From Fallopia convolvulus (Eukaryota; Streptophyta; Magnoliopsida; Caryophyllales; Polygonaceae), in NCBI GenBank assembly GCA_964016875.1, contig OZ024724.1, forward strand, positions 29,721,786 to 29,785,785: a stretch of DNA of 64,000 bases. The letters run 5' to 3'. Shown piece by piece: positions 36,732 through 46,199 of this stretch (its first letter is position 1; each line of letters opens with the position of its first letter). The notes under the pieces are model-generated. The model saw only the letters and a list, made by a program, of their open reading frames with translations, did no database searches and was not told the DNA's origin. A program made the translations under genes and the position numbers.

Positions 36732-38869
36732 CCTTCTTTCTGCCTCGGGAGTGGGTATTGTGAAGTCCCGGACCTCGAGGTCCGCTCACCCGAAGTCTCC
36801 ACCATGAATACAGGGCATTTTTGCTTAGCCGAGGTCATGTAGCAGACGCGGCCCTCTTCTTGGTTGCCCTTCACCTCTCCGACACCCATGTTGGTGGGGA
36901 ACTTCATTTTCAGGTGGTAGATGGAGACCACCGCCTGGAATTTCATCAAGGAGACTCTCCCGATGATTGCGTTGTAGGCCGAGGGCAGGTGCACCACCGT
37001 AAACTCTATTACCTCGGTTCTTGTTGTCGGACCAGTATCGAGGGTCATCCAAAGGTCTATGAGACCAGCGACATCGACCTCGTTCCCTGAGAAGGAGGTG
37101 AGCTTCCCAGCGTAGGGCCTCAAGGATGTCGCGGAGATGCCGAGCTGCTCGAAAGCGCCGAAGTACATGATGTCCACGGAGGAACCCGTGTCCACCAGTA
37201 TTCGCTTCACTATCTTCGAGCCCAACTGAGCGTGTATCACCAGGGGGTCGGAGTGGGGCATATGAAGCCCTTCGGCGTCTTCTGTCGTGAAGGCCATACC
37301 CACGTGGGACCGCGAGGTTTGTGTCACGCTGTATACCGAGGGCTCATGGTGACTCGCCCTTGCGTATCTTTTCCTCTCCGCCTGGCTCGAGCCCGCCAGC
37401 GAGGGTCCGCCCGAGATGGTATTGATGTACCCATCGGGCGCCGCGGCTTGTCCGGAGCGCGACTGCCTTGCCGGAGCTTGTTGTTCTGTGCTGCTTGGTC
37501 GGGGCCTGGTTGGTTCCTGCTGCACGAGGTTGGCCCCCGACGCGGGGTTGGCGCGCTTTTTCTCGTTTGGGTTGTAGGCGGGGCCACCTTTGCCTTTGTA
37601 ACCTCGTGGCTTCCCGCCGAAGCAGCTCCAACCCCCACCACCACGGTTGTCGTAGCGGTTGTTGTTTCTATTGTCGTTGTTGCCTCTGTTATTGTTGTTG
37701 CTTTTGTTGTTGTTGCTTTTGTAATCGGCACGCCGGTCGTGAGTTTGCGTCATGTACGCGTCCCTTGCGGCCGGCGCAGCCACTTTAGCCTTTCCCTTAG
37801 CCTCGGTTACGATTTCCTTGTCGGACCTCGGTCGCGAGCTCTGGCTGGCAGCGTCCTCGGCGTAGACCTGTGCCGTGATCCGAGCACACAGGCTCTCATA
37901 CGTGGTCGGATTTTTGAGGAAAATGCGACATTTGAAATCCCCCTGGCGAAGGTTGCCCATGAGGATGTCGCGGACCGAGGCCTCGTCGATTTGCGCGATC
38001 TCAGCGACCGCGGTGGTGAACCTCGTAAAAAAGGTACCCAGCTTCTCGTTTTCCCCCTGCTCGATGCCACGGAGATCGCGCATGTTCTTCTTGCGCTTCC
38101 TTGAGCCGTTGAAGTGCCCGACGAAGGACTCGCATAGCTGGGAAAACGAGGCTATCGACTCGACCTTAAGGCTGGTGAACCACGTCATTGCCGCCTTGTC
38201 CAGAGTGGTCGGAAAGATCCGACAGAAAATGGCGTCATTGTAAGAGTTGACGTTCATCTGGACGGCGTAGTGTTTTATGTGGTCCTCGGGGTCGGCCGTG
38301 CCGTCGTAAAGCCCCATTTGTGGCCAATGGAAGCCTTTAGGTACGTGTGCCACTTGGATTTCGGGTACGAAGGGATTCATGTACCCACTCTCGACGGATG
38401 GGCGAGCAGACTTCGACTTTGACCTCTCCAGAGGGCGTGGCGCGCTTGCCGCCGTCTCGGACAGCTCCATGTCGCGCCTTTCTGTTCGCCGCGAACGGGA
38501 TCGCGAGATCTGCATTGGATCTCGGGAGGGCCTCTCCGTGGTAGATCCGTTCGTGGGCGCCTCCTGCCCCGGGGTGTAGCCCGGGACATATGCGGGCACG
38601 TACTCGGAGTGAGGCTGCCCCTGGGGAGGGATCGGGACGTATGGGGGAGCTTGGCCCGGCTGGTACTGCCCGTACCCCGGATAGGGATACTGGTTGAAAG
38701 GGGCGCCACCCTGTTTGTACCCCTGGAACGGGTATGGGTTTTGTGGGACGTTGTATGTCCAGCCTGGCGGGACCACAAAAGGGTACCCTGACGGACCTGC
38801 CGTCGCCCATGGAGGGGTCTCGGCCATATTGTCGGGATGTTGAGGGAAGAAATTGTTTGGACAAGCCAT
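36728..38869 (-). CDS. Element C gag-protease frame (713 codons)
   Basis: Begins MACPNNFFPQHPDN with a Pro/Gly/Tyr-rich N terminus, then the gag core (residues about 180-350: FHWPQMGLYDGTADPEDHIKHY, WFTSLKVESIASFSQL, LRQGDFKCRIFL). A basic Asn/Arg-rich nucleic-acid binding stretch follows (NNNKSNNNNRGNNDNRNNNR). The aspartic protease has the motif ILVDTGSSVDIMYF near residue 555. Gag forms the particle; protease matures it. In related elements this joins pol in one frame; here the pol frame (DFTIPTPEAERRVITPFENK) is one base off and joins near 36780, so the stop at 36728 looks secondary. Transcription would start in the LTR at 38953-39725. Confidence 0.9.
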   Translation of the reverse strand: MACPNNFFPQHPDNMAETPPWATAGPSGYPFVVPPGWTYNVPQNPYPFQGYKQGGAPFNQYPYPGYGQYQPGQAPPYVPIPPQGQPHSEYVPAYVPGYTPGQEAPTNGSTTERPSRDPMQISRSRSRRTERRDMELSETAASAPRPLERSKSKSARPSVESGYMNPFVPEIQVAHVPKGFHWPQMGLYDGTADPEDHIKHYAVQMNVNSYNDAIFCRIFPTTLDKAAMTWFTSLKVESIASFSQLCESFVGHFNGSRKRKKNMRDLRGIEQGENEKLGTFFTRFTTAVAEIAQIDEASVRDILMGNLRQGDFKCRIFLKNPTTYESLCARITAQVYAEDAASQSSRPRSDKEIVTEAKGKAKVAAPAARDAYMTQTHDRRADYKSNNNKSNNNNRGNNDNRNNNRYDNRGGGGWSCFGGKPRGYKGKGGPAYNPNEKKRANPASGANLVQQEPTRPRPSSTEQQAPARQSRSGQAAAPDGYINTISGGPSLAGSSQAERKRYARASHHEPSVYSVTQTSRSHVGMAFTTEDAEGLHMPHSDPLVIHAQLGSKIVKRILVDTGSSVDIMYFGAFEQLGISATSLRPYAGKLTSFSGNEVDVAGLIDLWMTLDTGPTTRTEVIEFTVVHLPSAYNAIIGRVSLMKFQAVVSIYHLKMKFPTNMGVGEVKGNQEEGRVCYMTSAKQKCPVFMVETSGERTSRSGTSQYPLPRQKEG

Positions 38870-38933
38870 TTTGAGGGGATTTTAGGAATCAAGGTTTGCA
38901 CTACAAAATGGGGAGCTGCTTAGGATGAAGAGG

Positions 38934-38951
38934 TTCCCACAGACGGCGCCA
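38934..38951 (-). promoter_or_regulatory. Primer binding site of element C
   Basis: On the minus strand TGGCGCCGTCTGTGGGAA begins one base inside the 5' LTR edge. The leading TGG pairs with the CCA end of a tRNA. I do not assign the tRNA species. Confidence 0.75.
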
Positions 38952-38952
38952 G

Positions 38953-39725
38953 TGATGAAATCCGAAATAACGAGGTTCGCTACGAGACAAGAAATAAGAT
39001 TATTATATTTGAGTGCAAACACTTGCTCCTTTATTTATGACTTTTCTCCCAAGTAACGAGGTTACACACCTATGAGATTGATGAACAACTTTAAGAATTA
39101 CACCTAGACCTCCTACGAGGTCCCGAGATCAAACCTAAATGTTGTGAGGTCGACGCTAAAGCGAGGTAGATTTGGATACGTGGTGTAGAGAGCTTTGTGA
39201 GATTTTGTAGCGAGGTCTTTAGTGTGGGCGAGGTCTTTGTATGACTTGGAGTCCTTTTGTGGATTTCTCTTATCTGTAGCGAGGTCTGTTGATGGTATTC
39301 CTATCACGTCGATCTTTAACAAACAAGAGAGTTCTTGAGTTCAAGCTGTTTTTCGACCCCCTCTTCCTACGAGGTCCTTCTCTATTTATAGAGAACTGTG
39401 GGGCTGAGTTTAGGCTAATGTCCGATGTGGGACACTTGAAATAGGGGTTTTTGATTGGTCCATGAGTGAGGTCACCTGTGATTGGTTTGGGAGTGAGGTC
39501 GTCGGTGATTGGTTCAGGGGTGAGGTCGCTGGTGATTGGTTCGAGCGGGCGGGCGTGCTTAGCAGAGTCGGTGACGAGGTCGAGACCTCGTCCCGGGATG
39601 TTTGATAGACCTCGCGCGCGTTGGGAGTTTTTGTTTTTAGATAACCACGTGGACGTGGGTACCCAACTTGCCTATGGGGGCCCTCCCGGGCCCACTTTTT
39701 GCTTTTGCTGTTTTGGACATCATCA
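38953..39725 (-). repeat. 5' LTR of element C with TATA box
   Basis: 773 bp, TG...CA on the element strand (TGATGATGTCC to GGATTTCATCA). A TATA-like box CTATAAATAG sits at about 39382-39391 on the minus strand, a plausible promoter for the gag-pol transcript. It is rich in CGAGGTC words. Confidence 0.9.
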
Positions 39726-39730
39726 GAATC

Positions 39731-39910
39731 CTTTGTCCTCGATTTAAAATGGCATGATGTACTTGAACAATTTGGCCCTAGAAAATCAGGGAGGATCCAC
39801 TTGAATCCTTTGTCCCCGATCTAAAATAGCATGTGAAGTTCGAACGATTCAGTCATAAGAAATCAGGGAGGATCCCCTTGATACCTTTGCCCCTGATTTA
39901 AAATGGTGAA
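39731..39910. repeat. Tandem repeat unit, right side of element C
   Basis: Continuation of the array at 29174-29270: about two and a half copies with CCCGATTTAAAATGG or CCCGATCTAAAATAG and GGGAGGATCCACTTGAATCC. It confirms that element C landed within this array. Confidence 0.75.
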
Positions 39911-41127
39911 ACGGAAGAACATTTGAACGGGATAGACAGAATACTACTCCGTCTTCTACCTTGTTTCTCCTTCTTTTTGCTCTCGGTTTCTGTTTGGATT
40001 TACTGAAAATTGTTGGTGGAAATAACCGGGGAGGAAGAGTGATATTTGTGGCTTTGATTATTTTTTTGTAACTTCTCTCTATGAACCGTTTGTTTGAGGT
40101 TGCAGGGGTAAGAAATTCTAATGGAGAACGTAGAGCTTTTGCAGGCTTTTTTTTTTTTAACTTACGTTTGCAGAAGAACCACTTTTTTAGTGGGACCCCT
40201 CTAGTATTTTCAATCTCAAATGGAAGAGTGGTTTGCAGAGATAACTCCTCAACTCCCCACGTCTCATTTTTTATGTATTTCTTTTTTTTCTATTATTAAT
40301 GAGATCATAGTGAAAATGGGAGAAAGTGGGTATACGAATTTTTGTAACCGGTCCATTGGACTTGGAAGTCAACCGTGTAATCTACACCACTATGCCGGTT
40401 ATTGAAATGAACGACCGATACTTGAATTTGTTTGGCCTAAAATGAGCCCATTTCATCTTTTTCGTTTAAGTAATATTTTAAGGAAATAAAAGAAATGGGC
40501 AATTGTGATTTGTGATTAACCCCACCTTCTCCTTAATTACATTATGGTCTGGCCAATTTCAATCCATTTTGGTGTTGGGCTAGCAAAGCTCTTAAATGGC
40601 CCAATTAACACACATGCCTTTTTGTTACCACAATTAGAACTCCAAATTAAAAAAAATCATAATTTGAAATCCATTGTAATGAACATTTTCTTAACAATCC
40701 TGATTAGAAAATTCATCAAAATTTTCCTCCAACAGTTACCTCCCGAACTTTGTGCGTGTGAAAACTTGAACGCGCTCAAAATTCGACATTTTTGTCTTTC
40801 AAGACATTCTTTTGAGGGAAAATTTAATTTGACTTTTGGTCCGATGAAGACGGGAACATATAATATCATTCCCTTTGAATTTTTATCACATGGGGACATG
40901 ATCCATGTGAAGATTCTTTGTGACCATTGAAATGGTATGGCGGTATGGGCATATGAGAATTTCAAAAGTATTTTTGTTTAGGTTGGCTTTGAACTTAAAG
41001 TTTCATGCCGATTTTAATACAGGACTTTGCGTCAATTTGGCTTTTAAAGGTGTTCTTCGTGAACCAAGTTTTTTTTTGAGAGTTTTAGAGCTTTGTACTA
41101 CTAGGTTTGAAAATTTGACTTCCTTTA
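39911..41127. other. Non-coding right part of the 13.6-kb block
   Basis: AT-rich; contains open frames up to 128 codons (40544-40930) with no recognised family. I see no domain, LTR end or repeat partner here. Confidence 0.45.
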
Positions 41128-42382
41128 TAAAATATGATAGGTTGTTATATTTGTTAGAAATAATGACCATGTTGTTTATTCAGTTTCGCGCTAGAACTGG
41201 ATTCAGGTCTCTTATGTGTGACCTTGTATGTTGTCTCATGCTGAGACATTGTTGTGAAGTAAGTTAATTTCATGGGTAGGAGTCGAGTCTCCGATGACCT
41301 CTTTATAACACAGTCTATATTCGGAGGTTTAGTTGGCTATCATATCCCAATATTCGGGTCATGACTCATAGCTCACTCAAAGCTGGAGGAGGTGTTTGTG
41401 CACTCTAGCTAAGTGCAAATTGGTACTAGGTGTTCGTCAATGATCATGGATTTCCTCCCTCTCATCTTGACGTCTCCATGTACAATTGGATTTTCGGTAG
41501 TTTTAGCCGATTAAAATTTATCAACATGTTTGTGAAAAGTTTTGAAAGTAATATAATATAAGTGCGTTAGGCACATTAATGTACTCGGATGGTTAGTCTA
41601 TTCGATAACCATTTTTGCTTCCGGTTATGAATGATTCTTAATCAAACTTTGATTAAGTCAATCTGATTAGTCGATGGAGGCTTTTCAGAATATTATGTGA
41701 TTATTATGAGTTCCCAACAATTGTTCATGTTTCGTAATGGAACCACAAGTTGTGGTGTCCTATCTCTTGATTATGCAAGTCTCCTTCTTATTCTCTATAA
41801 GACTGCTAACTGTTGGATCATAATCCGAGTCTAATCGGATTTGGATGCCAATATGTTTTGTCACAACCATAAGAACCAAGTTAGTTTCTCCGCTTGCTTA
41901 GTCTTTCATTAGACTAACCCGGCCATCTTCTTTTCTTTTATATGGTCGATTGGTGTCCACCGTTGGTTTACGACATATCAGGTTCTTCTTGGAAGTTGAT
42001 TCAAGAGGCGGATTCAGAAGTTTGAAGCTCCAAAAGTTGAAGAAAGGTTTCCAATGGCTATACTTGAGTGAAGAACATGGTTGAACTACTTCAAAGCGAA
42101 GGTGAGTTTCAGAAATAAGAACTTAAGGAAGACTTGATGAAGACTTTGTTTAAATAGAAGGTTGTTCTATTTATTTACTAATTCTTTTTAAGTTACGGCT
42201 TGTATAAGACCTTTTATTCTCTTTTCCGTTGTAAAGTTTTACTTAATTTTGTTAGGTTTTAAATGGTTTCATTTACCTTGTTCTAGTAAGTTCTTTCAGG
42301 TTAAAGCCTTGGGTAACTCTGGTTTAGTCCTAATCGGGGTTACTGGCGGTAATACCTCCAGGGTAAGTAAGGGGGTGTTACA
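41128..42382 (+). repeat. 3' LTR of element A, second part
   Basis: Matches 15594-16847 over its whole length with scattered substitutions and ends GGGGGTGTTACA, followed by the TAAGA target duplication. Confidence 0.9.
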
Positions 42383-42387
42383 TAAGA

Positions 42388-42991
42388 ATCATTCCATTGC
42401 TTCAACGTGTCATCATAATACAGACTTTTGGCCGAAGGAACCTTGCATTCTTGAAGGAAAAGGATCAATTACAATCACTCTATATGTACCACCACAGAAA
42501 ATGCAAGCTCATTTAATCTCTAAGATACTCCATCTTTGTTTACTTCTAAGGATTATCATATGCTGTTGGTAATGATCTTGGAGGTGGTTGTTATCCTAGT
42601 ATGCTTTATTATAATCTTGTATTTGAATAGATTATTGTGGTCTTTATTATCAAGGAACTAATAAAATTCTTAAAGTATTGGTGCATATTCACTCGAGTTA
42701 CTATGTTAAATTTGATGAACTTTATTGATAATTGTTATGAACCTAACAATATAAAGACATGAACCAATAGAGCAACTATTATCAACTAAAAGACATGAAC
42801 CATTAGATGAAATATTATGAACCTTTGCTGATAAATATATGAACCAAATAAACAAACGACATGAACTAAAATAACAACTAGTGTGATTTAAAAGACATGA
42901 ACTATAAGATAAAATATTAACCAGAGCTTATAAAAATATGAACCAAAATAAGAACTATAATGAACCACAAGACATGGATTGTATGAAAAAT
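42388..42991. other. AT-rich spacer with degenerate GAACCA repeats
   Basis: From about 42730 the words GACATGAACCA, TATGAACC and AACTATTATCAAC recur every 30-60 bp as a degenerate minisatellite, continuing to about 43250. A short open frame at 42390-42570 matches nothing I recognise. Confidence 0.45.
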
Positions 42992-43061
42992 AACCTATGT
43001 GGGATTTGATCCCACATCTATGTGCATAGGCACATTGGTCTACCATTTGAGCTAATAGGCT
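42992..43061 (-). tRNA. tRNA-like sequence (pseudogene or SINE head)
   Basis: On the minus strand a 70-nt cloverleaf-like fold can be drawn: acceptor AGCCTAT with ATAGGTT (one G-T pair), an A-box-like TAGCTCAAATGGTAGA, an anticodon-type stem ATGTG/CACAT, and a T arm GTGGG/CCCAC with a B-box-like GGGATCAAATCCC. The D stem has a mismatch, the anticodon loop appears to be 6 nt and the T loop starts ATC rather than TTC. No anticodon is assigned. It is likely a tRNA pseudogene or a tRNA-derived SINE head. Confidence 0.4.
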
Positions 43062-43259
43062 ACTAAATGATATAAACTATTATAGACATTTACCAAGAAC
43101 CTAAGCATACAAAATAATGAACCAATAGAATAATTATTATGAAGCTCAAGTCCAAAAAAAAAACTAGCTTCTAAGCCAAAACTAAAATTTGACATACTAT
43201 GAACACCATATTGTAGAGTAGCATGAACCTATGCTTTAAAATGCATGAACTGAACCTTG

Positions 43260-44590
43260 AATTATCTCAACCCATTTTAATACATTAGCATGAAGGACAA
43301 AAATAATATTTTGAGAGATTCAACCGAAATAATATTTTGAGAGATTTGTGGAACATGAAGGACATTATTAAAACTAAAGGAATGCTTGTGAGTTTTGAAA
43401 TTGAAACATCCTATACTAGAGATTGAGAGACCTTTACCATCACCAACTTGAAGGGTGTCTGGGCCTTCATAAGGGTAGTGAGTGGAATGGTTTTGGAGGT
43501 CATATGTGGCATGATGTGAGGAACCACTATCTAGTAACCCCGGGTGATTGGAGTTGGTGGCAACATGAGTTTGGGGCGGTGGGCGAGGGGCATAGTTCTG
43601 TGAAGGGTTGTGGCTCGGATAGGGTGAAGGTTGGTAACGATTTGAGGAGGGAGTTCGAAGGTGCGGAGCAACTTGGCGGAAGCCTTAGCAAACAGCCATG
43701 ATGTGGCCCTTATCACCGAACCACTGGCATTTGCCTAGGAAAGGATGGGGTTGGTAGTTAGGGTTATTAGGGTTTGGGGATGTCGAAAAGGTAGGAGTTT
43801 GGGAGTTTTGAGGAGTGTAGGTTTGGGAAAACTGGGGCATCCATGTAGACGAAGGAGTAGTAGTCTTTGATTTAGAACGAGCCTTGGTCTGCATAGTTAG
43901 GGCATTAGCCGAAGAAGAAGAAGAGTCGATGCCTTCGGTCTTCAATTGAAGTTCCTTTTGAATGAGTTTTTCATGCAACTCATCAAAGGATATTGTTGTG
44001 TCCCGAGCATAGACGCCATTAATAACAGATTGAAACGAGGCATCTAATCCATTTTAAGACATATTCAACTATGTCTTCTGGATCTTGTTCTTTGCCAAGC
44101 GACGCAAGCAAGTCAATGCAGTGTTTTATTTGCTGCATGAACTCGCTGATGGAATGCATGCCCTTCTTCATATGACGGAGTTTGTCTTTGATTTGATGGA
44201 TGTGCCCCGTCGAAGGTTTGGCGTAAGTGTTGGCAAGAATCTGTCAAGCAACTTGGCTTGTGTTGGCACACATGACCAGCGACGCCACAGTAGGAGAAAG
44301 AGTACCAATGAGCGCGCCGAACAACCGCTTGTTCTGACGTAGCCAACTGGTGTACACCGGGTTTGGTGTTGTAACTTCAGGGTTCACAAAATTGGGTAAT
44401 GTCTTCGGTGGTGCCGGATGGGAACCATCGAGAAATTGGAACAACCCATATCCAACTAGAATAGATTGAATCTAGGTTTGCCCTGTGATGTAATTTGTAG
44501 AAGATAATTTGATGGCATTATGAATTGAACCACTATGAAGGGTTTAGTAGGTTCAAGATCATTAGGGATAGTATGATTTGAGGAGGCCAT
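43260..44590 (-). pseudogene. Ty1/Copia gag to protease-linker remnant
   Basis: In pieces on the minus strand: MASSNHTIPN near 44590; LDGSHPAPPKTLPNF ... NPVYTSWLRQNKRLFGALIGTLSP (44444-44244), the Copia gag UBN2-type core; then, with a TGA and frame changes, GHIHQIKDKL ... MHSISEFMQQIKHCIDLLASLGKEQDPEDIVEYVL (about 44225-44050); HEKLIQKELQLKTE and the zinc-knuckle relic CQWFGDKGHIMAVC (43978-43690); and GDGKGLSISSIGCFNFK ... NNVLHVP near 43425-43330, the region before integrase. A primer site and LTR lie directly upstream. The element is truncated below about 43260 and lacks integrase, RT and the second LTR. Confidence 0.85.
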
Positions 44591-44629
44591 AAAGAAAACG
44601 AACGATGGAAAAAAAAAATTAGTGGATCA

Positions 44630-44643
44630 GGCTCTTGATACCA
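44630..44643 (-). promoter_or_regulatory. Copia primer binding site (initiator Met tRNA type)
   Basis: Minus strand TGGTATCAAGAGCC, next to the LTR end. It differs by one extra A from TGGTATCAGAGCC, the usual initiator-methionine tRNA complement in plant Copia elements. Confidence 0.8.
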
Positions 44644-44847
44644 TGTAGAGATTTAGAGAAGCTGATAAATTGTATTATGAGGGATTCATCCCATTATATA
44701 GTACAAGAGGAACCCTAATGCTTGAAGCCCAATCTAGAATATATCTAACCTAATATGAAAGATATCAATCTAAACATAAAAGGATAGAATATATTATACA
44801 TAAGATATTGTCCAAAATAAAAGATAAAAATCTAATTATCCTTAACA
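44644..44847 (-). repeat. 5' LTR of the Copia remnant
   Basis: 204 bp, TGTTAAGG ... CTCTACA on the element strand, followed immediately by the primer site. A TATATAA-type box lies at about 44694-44700. No second copy was found in the window. Confidence 0.75.
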
Positions 44848-45130
44848 TATGGCACATCAACAAGTTAATTCTTGAACACAATCATGACTTGAGTCCTAGT
44901 AAATCCTGGTTGTTTAGATGCTATCGAGAAATTGGACATGTGAAAAAGCAACTAGAATTTGGCGATATTACAAGGATCAGAACCAAAAAAAGCTACAACC
45001 AACTTGTTATTAAGGCGTGAGGACACAAAAATTAAACATTTATAGAACAGGATTGTCGAAACCACATTGAAAAGGCGAGGAGGCTACGACTTGGGAGAGG
45101 CCTGCAAAGAATTCGGCGTTGTAGTCACAT
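44848..45130 (+). pseudogene. FAR1/FHY3-type DNA-binding domain fragment
   Basis: Translation directly after the Copia LTR reads LILEHNHDLSPSKSWLFRCYREIGHVKKQLEFGDITRIRTKKSYNQLVIKA, stop, then in other frames TFIEQDCRNHIEKARRLRLGRG. The HNHDLSP word and the DCRNHI.KARRLRLG word are typical of FAR1-related sequences, which derive from Mutator-like transposases. The WRKY-GCM1-like N-terminal zinc residues and the transposase core are missing, so this is a broken fragment. Whether it came from a host FAR1 gene or a Mutator transposase cannot be told. Confidence 0.75.
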
Positions 45131-45431
45131 GTGATACATCAACGACGTCTCTTCAGGTGGTCGGTGGCATCGAGATCTGGTGGAGAAAGAGCCAAAATCG
45201 CCCTCTAGGTCTGCTGGTGGAAGGAAGAAGACAGAACGAAGAAATTATAGACCTGGAATTTTTACACTTGAATAAAAAAAGCCCCACAAAAAAGGAAATA
45301 AATTCAGCTGCTTTTTTTACACAGAGGGAAGGGCCCCATATGCCACATAGTCAGCGAGGTAAATCTTTTTTTGTTTTTGAGAAGGTTAGGATTTTCCTTT
45401 TGGTATAGCTTGCCTGTGTGATTTTTTCATG

Positions 45432-46189
45432 GGCAAAATACATAAATGGCCCCTTGAACTTATATCCATTAGTCACTTACCCTCCTATACTATGACCCTA
45501 TTGAACCCCCGATCAACTATTTTCACTTACTTTTTTTGATTGTGTAATCACACGCGCCAAGATACAATAAAAAAGATAAAACAAATATAATAAAAAAAGT
45601 GCAGATCGAATAGAAAAAGAAAAAAAATAAAAAATCTAAAATTTCCTATCAAACTTACTGTTTTACCCCTTTATTTTCTCTAAAATTCTACCCAAAACCA
45701 CCCTTCATCTTCAACCTCCCCCTCACTTAAGATCCATGGCTGCTCATCTTCATATTCTCTCTAAAGTGTTGACTCCCTCAATCCCCAAATCACCAACCCA
45801 CCATATCCTCCATGACTTATCTTCTAGATTTCTCAAATCCAAGATCCACGACCTTTCCAGCAACCTAGGTCCCACCTGCCACCAACGTTGACTCCAACAT
45901 TGTCGTTGCTACCCTCCTTTGCACTCTAATCTATTTGAATTTGTTTCGAGTGATGAAATTCAAATTTAAAAATTAGGTTTTTATTGAATCTAAACATAAA
46001 TTTGAGAAATTGACTTATTATATATCAAATTGAGCATTAAAATTCACATAAGCATTCTTCAATCTCTCGTACGGGAGTAAAATGCACGCGCACTGCCACA
46101 TCAATGATCAAGGGTTCAATAGGTCACAAAGTATAGGGGGCTAAGTGACTAATGGACAGAAGTTCAGGAGGCCGTTTATGTATTTTGCC
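45432..46189. mobile_element. Mutator-type MITE with long inverted repeats and a perfect 10-bp target duplication
   Basis: Left end GGCAAAATACATAAATGGCC and right end GGCCGTTTATGTATTTTGCC belong to inverted repeats of about 85 bp that also share ATTAGTCACTTA and CCTATTGAACCC. Target duplication TTTTTTCATG at 45422-45431 and 46190-46199 is exact. The 758-bp interior is non-coding with a C-rich stretch near 45690-45900. Confidence 0.9.
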
Positions 46190-46199
46190 TTTTTTCATG

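Larger units (their letters stand above)
29271..39725 (-). mobile_element. Tat-lineage Ty3/Gypsy retrotransposon (element C) with antisense ORF and 48-bp array
   Basis: Ends TGATGAAATCC (29271) and GGACATCATCA (39725), with a perfect 5-bp target duplication GAATC at 29266-29270 and 39726-39730. In element orientation (minus): 5' LTR 39725-38953, primer site, gag-protease, reverse transcriptase, RNase H and integrase to 33568, the 48-bp array, an antisense spliced ORF, and a 3' LTR cut down to 191 bp. The extra antisense gene and untranslated-region tandem repeats are known traits of Tat-group elements. It is much more GC-rich than its AT-rich host block and keeps long open frames, so it is the youngest layer of this nest. 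Confidence 0.92.
27507..41127. other. 13.6-kb block interrupting the 3' LTR of element A
   Basis: Everything between the two 3' LTR parts. About 400 bp of LTR present on the left (15194-15593) is missing here, so the block replaced rather than simply split the LTR; no target duplication joins its edges. It holds three TACGTA-type repeat copies, T-rich tracts, a 70-80 bp tandem repeat and the Tat element C. The outer parts (27507-29265 and 39731-41127) have no recognised coding domain and the nature of the carrier sequence is unknown. Confidence 0.6.
14819..42382 (+). mobile_element. Old Ty3/Gypsy chromovirus-type LTR retrotransposon (element A), expanded by nested insertions
   Basis: Outer boundaries are set by LTR ends TGTAATA (14819) and TGTTACA (42382) and a perfect 5-bp target duplication TAAGA at 14814-14818 and 42383-42387. 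The 5' LTR is 14819-16847. The 3' LTR begins at 27120 after a purine tract and is split into 27120-27506 and 41128-42382. The internal region (16848-27119) is decayed; only the integrase to chromodomain end of pol is clearly readable near 25905-26910. A hAT transposon (20604-25188) and a 13.6-kb block in the 3' LTR account for about two thirds of the span. Lineage is inferred as Tekay/Del-like from the integrase C-terminal words. Confidence 0.85.

Noticed and set aside
35904..38104. Plus-strand open frames of 250 and 290 codons opposite gag-pol of element C
   Set aside because: They mirror the GC-rich coding strand of gag and RT and carry no recognisable domain; treated as antisense shadows.
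40544..41267. Frames of 115-128 codons near the right edge of the block
   Set aside because: No recognisable motif on either strand; the last one runs into the LTR of element A.
45131..45408. Possible continuation of the FAR1-like fragment as a gene
   Set aside because: The open frame (from 45067) has no FAR1-type words beyond about 45130 and is not supported by splice signals I can defend.
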